NCBI GenBank assembly: GCA_018402635.1
Contig: JAGYIP010000009.1
Span: 62,001-126,000 of the forward strand
Length of the DNA stretch: 64,000 nucleotides
Direction of reading: 5' to 3'
From: Burkholderiaceae bacterium
Lineage (GTDB): Bacteria > Pseudomonadota > Gammaproteobacteria > Burkholderiales > Burkholderiaceae_A
Shown: in pieces, positions 1 to 8,878 of the stretch
How the letters are laid out: every line of letters begins with the position of its first letter
Numbering within the stretch: position 1 is the first letter of the stretch
The notes under the pieces: model-generated
The model's database searches: none
What the model was told of the DNA's origin: nothing
The model's input: only the letters and a program-made list of their open reading frames with translations
Translations under genes and position numbers: made by a program

Positions 1-1
1 C

Positions 2-271
2 CTTATTCATCGCGTGCTTGGGGTCGATGCCTTGCGACAATTCAAAATTATGCCCGGGGTTTATGACCTTATTTTTCAAGACACTGACCTTCCTAAAGAG
101 AAGGTTCTGTTTGTCTCAAGCAACGGCTGGGATGTTCTTGGTGCCAACTGGTATGGCCTAAGCACCTTTTGGGTGAATCGTCAGGGCCTGCCTTTTGAGT
201 CCCTGGGTCCGCCTCCACGCTTTCAGGGAAACAATTTAAACGGTCTGTTGGCCTTAAGCCAACCCTCTTAG
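2..271 (+). CDS. Haloacid dehalogenase type II, C-terminal part (runs off left edge)
   Basis: The reading frame is open from base 2, so only the last 89 or so residues of this gene are present. The fragment carries the block FVSSNGWDVLGA followed by FWVNRQGLPFE. This is the Ser-Asn-x-x-Asp region of the L-2-haloacid dehalogenase branch of the HAD superfamily, where the Asp helps bind the substrate carboxylate and metal and activates water. Members hydrolyse short 2-haloalkanoic acids or related substrates in the cytoplasm. The nucleophile-bearing N-terminus lies outside the window, so activity cannot be judged. The stop codon overlaps the stop of the ABC exporter on the other strand by four bases (convergent). 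Confidence 0.85.
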   Translation, partial: LIHRVLGVDALRQFKIMPGVYDLIFQDTDLPKEKVLFVSSNGWDVLGANWYGLSTFWVNRQGLPFESLGPPPRFQGNNLNGLLALSQPS

Positions 272-2064
272 CCAGCGGTCTCGAGGAACTGATGCGCCGA
301 TAGCTCCTGATAGAGCGGACTTGTCTGTAGAAGACGTTCATGGCTGTCAATGGCCAGGCACTCCCCTTTATCAAGCACTGCAATTTGTGTGGCACGGCGA
401 ACGGTCGCCAGCCGGTGTGCAACAACCAGGCCTGCACGAGACGGTAGCCACTGGGCGAGCGCTGCCTGCACGGCTCGTTCTGAAAGGCTATCGAGTGCGG
501 AGGTGGCCTCATCAAGAAGAAGAATGGGGGGGTTGCGCAAAATAGCCCGAGCAATCGCAATACGCTGACGCTGCCCTCCCGAAAGCCGAACCCCTCGCTC
601 GCCAAGAAAGCTCTCATAGCCCTGTGGAAGCGCCAAGATAAAGTCGTGGGCATGGGCCGCCCGGGCAGCTTCTTCAACCTGCGTATCGCTTGCCTCAAGC
701 AACCCATAGCGAATGTTTTCTCGAGCATTGGCTGAAAAGACCACGGGGTCTTGTGCTACAAGACCCATGGAGGCGCGCACTGCGGGAAGGCCCCAGTAAG
801 AAAGCGGCCTGCCATTGATACGGATGGTTCCGCGCTGCGGGTTATAAAACCCAAGCATCAGCGCAAGGAGGGTGGACTTACCTGCGCCGGATGGGCCCAC
901 CAGAGCCAGAGTCTGGCCCGAGCGCAGCTGAAACGACACGCCCTTAACAGCCCAGTGGTCTGGCCGCGAAGGGTAGGCAAACCAGACATCATCGAACTCG
1001 ATTGTGACTGGGGCCTCAATGGCCGCCAATACAGTGGTTTTTGCGGGTGAAGGGTTTGGCTCACCGTGAGCGTCCTCGTCTTGCATAAGGTCAAGAAGAC
1101 GCTCCGTAGCGCCTGCAGCGCGTTGCAGGTCGCCAAAGACTTCAGCAAGCGCTGCAATCGCCCCTGCGGTAAGAACAGCATACAAAACAAACTGGGCAAG
1201 CTGACCGGCGGACATGCTACCTGCCACTACCTGACCGGCTCCAAGCCAAAGGACAAAGACAATAACTGCAAAGGCAAGAACAATGGCAACTGCCGTAAGC
1301 CATGACCGCATTTGATTGCGACGCCTTGCAACCGCAAAGGCTTGCTCCACGGTATTGGTGTAGCGCCCCGATTCATAGTCTTCACGGCCAAGCGCCTGCA
1401 CGGTGGTCATGGCGTTAAGCACCTCACCGGCAAGTGCACTGGTGTCTGCGACCTTGTCTTGGCTGTCCTTTGAGGCCTTACGCACGGTTCGGCCCAGGGC
1501 TAGGATGGGAAAGATCACCATAATTAGTAGGCCCAGCATAAGCCCCGCAAGCCAGGCACTTGTCAGCAGCATCATGATCATGCCCCCCACGAAAAGCACC
1601 AGGCTTCGTAATGAAAGCGAAATACTTGTACCTACAAGGGTCTGAACCAAGGTGGTGTCTGCCGTTAGCCGAGAGAGCACCTCACCGGTTTGAAGCGTCT
1701 CGAAGTACTGCGGTGGACGTTTTAAAACGTGTTGGTAAACCTCGGAACGTAGATCGGCCACCACCCGCTCGCCAAGCCAGGACATGAAGTAGAACCTTAG
1801 TGCTGTGGCGGTGGCCAGAACAACGGAGACCCCCAATAAAAGCCCAAAGACCTGGCCCAGGTCGTGCCCAGACAGAAGAGATTGGTCAATAAGCTGCCGA
1901 AAGACCAAGGGGACTGAGAGCGTTGCGGCTGCGGAGAGCAAAAGGAAGGCAAAGGCGGCAATCCAGCGGCCCTTGTAGCTTGCAGCCATTCGAAGAATAG
2001 GCCCAAGCTGCTTAAATGCAGAGGCATTGCGTCGTGGAGGGGAAACCGGTGTCTGGGAGGGCAT
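268..2064 (-). CDS. ABC exporter, MsbA/multidrug type (fused membrane and ATPase domains)
   Basis: This 598-residue protein is a half-transporter that would work as a homodimer in the inner membrane. Residues of about 30-310 hold six hydrophobic segments (ABC transmembrane type 1 domain). The C-terminal ATPase domain shows Walker A GPSGAGKST, a Q-loop (VAQDP), the signature LSGGQRQR, Walker B ILLLDEATSALD and the H-loop VAHRLATV. Family members flip lipid A or other lipids, or export hydrophobic compounds; nothing here fixes the substrate. It is divergent from nnrU, whose GTG lies 34 bases upstream, so both promoters must overlap in that gap. All ATPase motifs are intact. Confidence 0.93.
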   Translation of the reverse strand: MPSQTPVSPPRRNASAFKQLGPILRMAASYKGRWIAAFAFLLLSAAATLSVPLVFRQLIDQSLLSGHDLGQVFGLLLGVSVVLATATALRFYFMSWLGERVVADLRSEVYQHVLKRPPQYFETLQTGEVLSRLTADTTLVQTLVGTSISLSLRSLVLFVGGMIMMLLTSAWLAGLMLGLLIMVIFPILALGRTVRKASKDSQDKVADTSALAGEVLNAMTTVQALGREDYESGRYTNTVEQAFAVARRRNQMRSWLTAVAIVLAFAVIVFVLWLGAGQVVAGSMSAGQLAQFVLYAVLTAGAIAALAEVFGDLQRAAGATERLLDLMQDEDAHGEPNPSPAKTTVLAAIEAPVTIEFDDVWFAYPSRPDHWAVKGVSFQLRSGQTLALVGPSGAGKSTLLALMLGFYNPQRGTIRINGRPLSYWGLPAVRASMGLVAQDPVVFSANARENIRYGLLEASDTQVEEAARAAHAHDFILALPQGYESFLGERGVRLSGGQRQRIAIARAILRNPPILLLDEATSALDSLSERAVQAALAQWLPSRAGLVVAHRLATVRRATQIAVLDKGECLAIDSHERLLQTSPLYQELSAHQFLETAG

Positions 2065-2097
2065 AATGAACTAGTCTTAATTAAAAAGGAGTGGCGT

Positions 2098-2709
2098 GTG
2101 GCTGAGCTAATTCTGGGTCTTGTTCTGTTTCTAGGAGTGCATGCCCTACGCGTCTTTGCAGGGGGCACTCGCGAGAAACTTATTGGAGCCATGGGCCCAT
2201 TCGTGTTCAAGGCTTTCTACAGCATTGTCTCGATTATTGGGCTTTTGCTTATTGTCTCAGGCTATGTCGCTGCGCGCATTGAGCCTATTGTTTTGTACAC
2301 ACCACCCATGGGCATGGCTCATGCAGCATCCTTGCTTACGCTTGTTGCTTTTATTTTCCTTGCTGCTGCCTATATCCCAGGAAACATTATTCTTAGAAAG
2401 CTCAAACATCCCATGACCTTGGCGGTCAAGGTCTGGGCCGTTGCCCATCTACTGTCCAACGGTACGCTTGCCGATGTTCTCTTGTTTGGTGGTTTCCTTG
2501 TCTGGTCGGTGCTCGTCTACCGGTCAGCCCGCCGCCGTCAGCCCGTGGAAAACCCGGGTCTTAGCAACCTGCCGGCGCTTATTGCCTCACGGCCACCCTC
2601 CATGCTGGCGAACCTTCTGACCCTTGTCATTGGAATGGGTGCCTGGGCGTGGTTTGCCTTCCAAGGTCACGCCCTACTTATTGGGGTAGCCCCGTTTGGA
2701 GTGATGTAA
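2098..2709 (+). CDS. NnrU family membrane protein
   Basis: This 203-residue integral membrane protein has about five or six hydrophobic helices and the N-terminal block LVLFLGVHALRVFAGGTREKL typical of the NnrU family. That family was named from denitrifiers, where it is linked to nitrite and nitric oxide reductase expression, and is related to zeta-carotene isomerase, a haem-binding membrane protein. No denitrification genes are seen nearby, so a nitrogen-oxide role is not supported here. The GTG start is chosen because AAAAAGGA lies about seven bases upstream; the nearer GTG at 2091 is out of frame. Confidence 0.85.
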   Translation: MAELILGLVLFLGVHALRVFAGGTREKLIGAMGPFVFKAFYSIVSIIGLLLIVSGYVAARIEPIVLYTPPMGMAHAASLLTLVAFIFLAAAYIPGNIILRKLKHPMTLAVKVWAVAHLLSNGTLADVLLFGGFLVWSVLVYRSARRRQPVENPGLSNLPALIASRPPSMLANLLTLVIGMGAWAWFAFQGHALLIGVAPFGVM

Positions 2710-2722
2710 ACTAGTCACGCGT

Positions 2723-2799
<77 letters not shown>

Positions 2800-2809
2800 T
2801 TTCCATTTT

Positions 2810-3238
2810 CTACAACTTCCCGCAGAAGAACCCGGGCTCCGAAGAGTGGCCTGTCAGGCTCGCGTTTTCTGCAGTAAAAAGTCCGTTGGTCATTGAATAG
2901 CTGGTCGACGCAACAAGCCTGCCTGACTTGCGGGTCGATTTTTTTCCGCAGCCCCAACTTTCTTTTGAATTGACCGAGCAGTCGAGAAGAATTTGGTTCG
3001 CCCCCGCTCGTCCATGTTCGAAGACTGTCAGGGCGACGAGCTGTCGCGCCGGGTCCACCTCAAAGCCAAACCGAAGCGCTGGCAGCTGCCGGCAAGTCTG
3101 GCATTTATAGGCCTCGTAACTTGAGCCACACTGAAATACTCGGTACTTCGACCAGAAGGCCTGTGCGGGCAATGGGGCGAGCAGGCCAAGCGCGAGGACG
3201 TAAACCGCAAGGAGGCTGAAGGCCTTGATTCGAGTCAT
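2810..3238 (-). CDS. Small secreted cysteine-containing protein, unknown function
   Basis: I do not recognise the family. The open frame reaches further upstream, but the ATG at 3238 is the sensible start because it yields a clear signal peptide: MTRIKAF, then a hydrophobic stretch ending in PAQA before FWSKYR. The mature part, about 115 residues, has six cysteines (FQCG, YKCQTCRQ, LLDCS, WGCGK and FFCG near the end), suggesting disulfides in the periplasm or outside the cell. It lies just downstream of the tRNA on the opposite strand and follows the GlcG/HbpS gene with a 73-base gap, so the two may be co-transcribed. Confidence 0.6.
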   Translation of the reverse strand: MTRIKAFSLLAVYVLALGLLAPLPAQAFWSKYRVFQCGSSYEAYKCQTCRQLPALRFGFEVDPARQLVALTVFEHGRAGANQILLDCSVNSKESWGCGKKSTRKSGRLVASTSYSMTNGLFTAENASLTGHSSEPGFFCGKL

Positions 3239-3311
3239 CGCGAACCGAGTTAGTCTGCCGACCGCAGCCCGCAGACCTTGCGAAGAAAAGGGCCAGGCCG
3301 TTTTGTGGAGG

Positions 3312-3719
3312 CTAGACCTTAAGTGCCGCAATACCTGCACGCCCAATCTGCGAATCCTCAAATGACTTCACCCCCGAGACACCAATTGCACCGACGCAAT
3401 GGCCGTCAACCAGAATGGGGAGCCCTCCTTCAAGCATGCCCTTGAGCTCAGGGGCCGATAAAAACGAGGTTCGCCCTTCGTTAATGACATCCTCGTAAAC
3501 CTTACTTTCTCGCTTTCCCATGGCCGCCGTTCGCGCCTTCTGTGGAGCAATATACGAGGATATGGGTGCAGCACCTTCGAGGCGACGCAGCCACATCAGG
3601 TGACCACCTTCGTCACAAATGGCAATGGCCACCTTCCAGTCATTCGCAAGCGCCTCTGTGGTTGCCGCGGCCCCCATTGCATCGACATCGTCCATGGTTA
3701 GTGCAGGTTTTGTAATCAC
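3312..3719 (-). CDS. GlcG/HbpS family protein
   Basis: This is a protein of about 135 residues with the family layout. It has an N-terminal helix region, the block IAICDEGGHLMWLRRLEGA, the segment IAPQKARTAAMGKRESKVYE and the C-terminal LPILVDGHCVGAIGVSGV. Relatives include GlcG of the glycolate operon and the haem-binding HbpS; several are of unknown function, and no glc genes are nearby. A GTG at 3719 is preferred over the TTG at 3749, because AAGGA sits seven bases before the GTG and the protein then begins at the conserved ITKPALT. Confidence 0.85.
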   Translation of the reverse strand: MITKPALTMDDVDAMGAAATTEALANDWKVAIAICDEGGHLMWLRRLEGAAPISSYIAPQKARTAAMGKRESKVYEDVINEGRTSFLSAPELKGMLEGGLPILVDGHCVGAIGVSGVKSFEDSQIGRAGIAALKV

Positions 3720-3829
3720 AGCTGATTCCTTCCCGGGTAAAAAATTCAATTCAAACCAACAGATTGAAAGCTTAACAAGCCTTTGGGTTCACCGGCGTCT
3801 TAACACGGTCTAGGCCATATCCGTGCCTG

Positions 3830-3847
3830 TATCTATATCTATATCTA
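3830..3847. repeat. Three tandem TATCTA hexamers over a stop codon
   Basis: Three perfect copies of TATCTA lie end to end and include the stop codon of the ABC-2 permease on the minus strand. Copy-number change by multiples of six would leave the stop in place. This is probably neutral microsatellite sequence. Confidence 0.8.
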
Positions 3848-4672
3848 CTGCCGAATACGCCAGCCAATGGCAATAAGCCGGTGCGTCAACACAAGAACCA
3901 AGCCTGTGGCAGCCAGGCTAAAAAGAAGACTTACAAGCGGAGGAACATCGCTGACGCCAAAGGCGCCGTAGCGAAAGCCATCGATTAAATAGAAAAAAGG
4001 GTTGAAATGGGTAAGGGTCTGCCAGACGGGCGGCAGCAGGTGTGTGGAGTAGAAAACGCCGGCCAGAAAGGTAAGTGGATTAATTAGAAAATTCTGGAAG
4101 CCCGCAACATGGTCCCATTTCTCGGCATAAAGGGCTGCGATGATGCCTAGACTTCCCATGAATAGACAGGCCACCACCGCAAAGCCAAGTAGCCAGAAAG
4201 GATAGGCAATAGGCACATGAATGAAGGGCAGGCTGGCAAGCCAGACGCTTAGGCCGCATAACAGCCCGCGCGCTACCGCTCCGCCAAGGTAGCCTGCAAG
4301 CCATTCCCAGGGGCGCATGGGCGAGAGCATTAAGAAAATAAGTGTCCCCGTAATTTTGCTTTGGGTGAGGCTTGAGCTTGTATTGGCAAAGGCGTTTTGT
4401 TGCAGCGTCATCATGACCAGCCCGGGCACAAGAAAAGCCGTGTAGCTAACACCTGGAAGCGGCTCGAGCCGGCCTTCAAGTAACAGGGCAAAGATAACGA
4501 GGAACAAAAGCGAGGAGACCATGGGGGCAAGCACAGTCTGTATAAAGACTTTGGTGAATCGGCGGATCTCCTTCTTAAGTAGCGCTAGGACACCCAGACC
4601 GGTAGTGACCGAAATTTCAGGAAGGCTGGCAGGTTCGCCTAAGGAGGGGCGCAGGTCTGCACTTGAACTCAT
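3845..4672 (-). CDS. ABC-2 type transporter permease
   Basis: This 275-residue protein has six hydrophobic segments and the ABC-2 layout: a cytoplasmic N-terminus with LLKKEIRRFTKVFIQTVLAP, then LFLVIFALLLEG, and a C-terminal region with FLAGVFYSTHLLPP and YLIDGFRYGAFG. It resembles the YadH-type permease that pairs with a separate ATPase (YadG type). No such ATPase gene lies beside it. Instead its ATG overlaps the stop of pyrF in an ATGA (4669-4672), implying translational coupling to pyrF. The ATPase must be encoded elsewhere. The substrate is unknown. Confidence 0.88.
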   Translation of the reverse strand: MSSSADLRPSLGEPASLPEISVTTGLGVLALLKKEIRRFTKVFIQTVLAPMVSSLLFLVIFALLLEGRLEPLPGVSYTAFLVPGLVMMTLQQNAFANTSSSLTQSKITGTLIFLMLSPMRPWEWLAGYLGGAVARGLLCGLSVWLASLPFIHVPIAYPFWLLGFAVVACLFMGSLGIIAALYAEKWDHVAGFQNFLINPLTFLAGVFYSTHLLPPVWQTLTHFNPFFYLIDGFRYGAFGVSDVPPLVSLLFSLAATGLVLVLTHRLIAIGWRIRQ

Positions 4673-5493
4673 TGGGCTCGTGCCTCTTCGATAGCTGTTT
4701 GCAGGGTCTGTGCCTCGCGCGCGGCCGCCTGCTGCCAGTCAGACTTCGCACTTGCATAAAGAATAGAGCGTGAGGCGTTAATAAGGAAGTTTGTCTGCGC
4801 AGCCTTCACGGTGGCAAGAAGGTCACCGCCCTGCGCGCCGATGCCCGGAATAAGCAGGGGTAGGCTGGGTGCCAGTCTGCGGATACTTGCGATCTCATTT
4901 GGGTAGGTGGCGCCTGCCACCAGCCCAATTTGTCCTGTGCTGTTCCACTGCTGCTCGGCTGTCAAAGCCACGTGCTCAAAGAGCCGAAGCCCGTGGTTAA
5001 GCATTTGCATTTGAAGGTCGTCCCCCCCTTTGTTTGAGGTTCGACACAGAAGAAAAACCCCCTTGCCCTCGCGGTTCAAAAAAGGGGTGAGGCTATCGAG
5101 ACCCATATAGGGACTCAGGGTGACGGCATCGGCTTGGTAGCGGTCGAAGGCTTCTGTCGCATACTGTTCGGCGGTTGCGCCAATGTCGCCTCGTTTGGCA
5201 TCGAGCAGCCAAAGATGATTGGGGTAATGCGTCTTAACCCAGCGGCCAAGGTCTTCAAGCACGGGCTCGGCTGCGAGGCCGGCGAAGTAGGCAATTTGTG
5301 GCTTGAAGGCGCATGCGTAGGAGGCTGTGGCTTCAATAATGCCCTTGCAAAATCGCTCGACGCAGGCAAGCGCGTTGTCGTGCCTTAGTGGTTCGGGAAG
5401 TCGCGCCAGATCGGGGTCCAGGCCAACACACAGGCCTGATTGGTTTTGAAGCTGAAGGTCAAGGCAGTGCTGGTTGAAGTTCATACCATTCAT
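4669..5493 (-). CDS. pyrF: Orotidine 5'-phosphate decarboxylase (type 2)
   Basis: PyrF converts orotidine 5'-monophosphate to UMP, the last step of de novo pyrimidine synthesis. The 274-residue protein shows the type 2 pattern: GLCVGLDPDLARLP near the N-terminus and the catalytic block LDAKRGDIGATAEQYA with its Lys and two Asp residues. The open frame extends back into groEL, but that extension is only a shadow of the groEL Gly-Met tail. The start is the ATG at 5493 or the one at 5484; neither has a good ribosome site. It lies just after the groEL terminator, so it probably has its own weak promoter or depends on read-through. Confidence 0.95.
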   Translation of the reverse strand: MNGMNFNQHCLDLQLQNQSGLCVGLDPDLARLPEPLRHDNALACVERFCKGIIEATASYACAFKPQIAYFAGLAAEPVLEDLGRWVKTHYPNHLWLLDAKRGDIGATAEQYATEAFDRYQADAVTLSPYMGLDSLTPFLNREGKGVFLLCRTSNKGGDDLQMQMLNHGLRLFEHVALTAEQQWNSTGQIGLVAGATYPNEIASIRRLAPSLPLLIPGIGAQGGDLLATVKAAQTNFLINASRSILYASAKSDWQQAAAREAQTLQTAIEEARAQ

Positions 5494-5507
5494 TGTGTCA
5501 CGGGTAG

Positions 5508-5539
5508 AAAAAAGGCCAGGCGATAAGCCTGGCCTTTTT
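5508..5539 (-). terminator. Rho-independent terminator after groEL
   Basis: An 8-bp stem GGCCAGGC/GCCTGGCC (5514-5521 and 5527-5534) with a five-base loop is followed on the minus strand by a run of six T (5513-5508). The A/T flanks let the hairpin work in either direction. It sits between the groEL stop and the pyrF start. Confidence 0.85.
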
Positions 5540-5605
5540 AGAGCTGCGGGAGCATCAAAGGCCTTGTAAGTCGTTCGGCCTTCGAGTCTGCAGGCATACC
5601 GGCAA

Positions 5606-7267
<1,662 letters not shown>

Positions 7268-7320
7268 TTACTCCTAGGAATTTGACAAAAGTTGAGGGAA
7301 TGCGATGAGCATTCGGGTCA

Positions 7321-7611
7321 TTAGCCTTCGATCACTGCCATGACGTCGTCTTCGCGAAGAACAAGCAGCTCGTCGCCATCGACCTTGACGGTCTGGCCGG
7401 AGTACTTGCCAAAAAGAATCTTGTCGCCAACTTTAATGTCGAGCGCTCTTTGCTTGCCGTCGTCTTGAATTTTTCCGTTGCCCACGGCCATCACTTCACC
7501 CTGATCTGGCTTTTCGGCAGCATTTTCAGGAATTACGATTCCGGAGGCGGTTTTTCGCTCATTGTCCAGGCGCTTGACCACAAGCCGGTCATGTAAGGGA
7601 CGCAGTTTCAT
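7321..7611 (-). CDS. groES: Co-chaperonin GroES (10 kDa)
   Basis: This 96-residue protein forms the heptameric lid of the GroEL cage. It begins [15 protein letters not shown], carries the mobile-loop region [15 protein letters not shown] that binds GroEL, and has the dome segment [16 protein letters not shown] near its end. It is the first gene of the groES-groEL operon. Its leader of about 80 bases starts at a CIRCE operator (7693-7719) and a sigma-32-like promoter (7721-7748). Confidence 0.99.
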   Translation of the reverse strand: MKLRPLHDRLVVKRLDNERKTASGIVIPENAAEKPDQGEVMAVGNGKIQDDGKQRALDIKVGDKILFGKYSGQTVKVDGDELLVLREDDVMAVIEG

Positions 7612-7692
7612 TCAGTTCACTCCATTTAAGAAAGTTAAGGTCGAGGAGAAGGCTTTCGCTCACCGTGACTCGAAGGCCAACAGGGCGAATTG

Positions 7693-7719
7693 TTAGCACT
7701 CAGTGCCAACGAGTGCTAA
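7693..7719. promoter_or_regulatory. CIRCE operator for HrcA
   Basis: A perfect match to the consensus: TTAGCACTC at 7693-7701, nine spacer bases, then GAGTGCTAA at 7711-7719. It lies directly downstream of the -10 of the groES promoter, where bound HrcA would block transcription. The hrcA gene itself is at 50606. Confidence 0.97.
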
Positions 7720-7720
7720 T

Positions 7721-7748
7721 AGTAGGGGCATTTCATTCCTTTTTCAAG
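7721..7748 (-). promoter_or_regulatory. Sigma-32 (RpoH) type promoter of groES-groEL
   Basis: On the minus strand CTTGAAA (7748-7742) is followed after 13 bases by CCCCTACT (7728-7721). The heat-shock consensus is CTTGAAA, 11-16 bases, CCCCATNT. The -10 abuts the CIRCE element, which suggests joint positive (RpoH) and negative (HrcA) control. The start site is inferred, not seen. Confidence 0.8.
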
Positions 7749-7799
7749 GTGGACCCGAAGAAATCTGGGGTTTACCCTAAATGAACCTGCGCCAGACGA

Positions 7800-8060
7800 T
7801 TACTGGGCAAAGAACCGGTTTTGCTTCTCCAGGATGGTCTGGCAGTCGATGCAGCGGATTTTCCCAAGCTTGAGTCGCGCCGCCACAATGGACTCCCCGC
7901 AATCGATGCAATGCACGCCGTCGAAGTCGGGGCTTGTCTCGGGAGCTGTCTTTCGCCGGGCCTGTTCAAGCGCGTCCTCGTTGAACTGCGTCTCGATGGC
8001 CGACGCACGATCGTTCTCGTCGGTCAGTTCAAAATAATTTTCATTTTTCTCAAGCGTCAT
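7800..8060 (-). CDS. TraR/DksA-type C4 zinc-finger protein
   Basis: This 86-residue protein has an acidic, helical N-terminal part and a C-terminal C4 zinc finger made of HCIDCGE, 18 or so residues, then RCIDCQTILE. That is the TraR/DksA finger pattern. It is much shorter than DksA (about 150 residues) and lacks the long coiled coil with the DxxDxA tip, so it resembles the small TraR/YbiI-like proteins. Some such proteins bind the RNA polymerase secondary channel; that role is inference here. It lies upstream of the groES promoter on the same strand, as a single gene. Confidence 0.85.
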   Translation of the reverse strand: MTLEKNENYFELTDENDRASAIETQFNEDALEQARRKTAPETSPDFDGVHCIDCGESIVAARLKLGKIRCIDCQTILEKQNRFFAQ

Positions 8061-8139
8061 ACAACTCTCCTAGACCAAAAAGGCGATAGCAGGCCGGCAC
8101 CTTACCACTAAAGAGGTTTAAACCGCTACCCTTCTATCT

Positions 8140-8814
8140 ATGGACAATCTAACCCCGCAGCCTGTTCCGCCCCCTGTTGAAAATATTAGCCGTTCTCTGG
8201 TGGTTGTTGTTGTCGTTGTCCTTATTGCGCTCTCTACCGTGCTCACACAAGCGGGCAGGGTGCGCTTGTTTGCATGGGCAGCCATGGTTCAGTCGGCCTT
8301 TCAGACGCCCCCCGTTGACTCCTTGTTTGTCTCCCGTCCTTCGGGTCTTACGCCTGAGCAGGCTCGGGCAGCCCACTGGATTGCCAAGCGCTACCGGGTT
8401 GCCCAAGGTGCTGTGGAACAGATTGTTGGCCATGCCTTTGAGGCTGCGGAGTTATTTCGGCTTGATCCTTATTTAGTGCTTGCTGTTATTGCCATCGAGT
8501 CCCGATTCAACCCCTTAGCAGAAAGCTCTGCAGGGGCGAAAGGTCTTATGCAGATCATGGCTAAGGTCCACATGGAAAAATTCCAGGCCTTGGGCGGCGG
8601 CGACCTTGTGCTTACGCCTTGGGCCAATATTCGGGTTGGAGCAACCATTCTGCGCGAATACCTCGACCGCTATCGCAACCTCGATTCTGCACTTCGCGCC
8701 TACGTGGGGGTTGGGCCGAGCGGGGTTACCGAGTATCCCGAAAAGGTTCTGCGCGAGCGCAGCCGTATTGTTGCTGCAGCGCAAGGCAGGGTGCTGAACG
8801 CGTCGGGCGACTAG
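8140..8814 (+). CDS. Membrane-anchored lytic transglycosylase (SLT domain)
   Basis: This 224-residue protein has one N-terminal transmembrane segment (valine-rich, residues about 19-35) and a periplasmic SLT domain. The catalytic glutamate is E120 in AIESRFNPLA, followed by GAKGLMQIM and the helical repeat NIRVGATILREYLDR. Such enzymes cleave the MurNAc-GlcNAc bond of peptidoglycan to give 1,6-anhydro ends. The size and single anchor fit a small MltE/Slt-like housekeeping or scaffold-linked enzyme. It precedes maeB on the same strand with a 64-base gap. Confidence 0.9.
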   Translation: MDNLTPQPVPPPVENISRSLVVVVVVVLIALSTVLTQAGRVRLFAWAAMVQSAFQTPPVDSLFVSRPSGLTPEQARAAHWIAKRYRVAQGAVEQIVGHAFEAAELFRLDPYLVLAVIAIESRFNPLAESSAGAKGLMQIMAKVHMEKFQALGGGDLVLTPWANIRVGATILREYLDRYRNLDSALRAYVGVGPSGVTEYPEKVLRERSRIVAAAQGRVLNASGD

Positions 8815-8878
8815 CCCGCTTTTGCCTGTGAACAGGGCCATAATCGTGTTTTCATTTTAATTTTAAAAGGCGTCCCGC

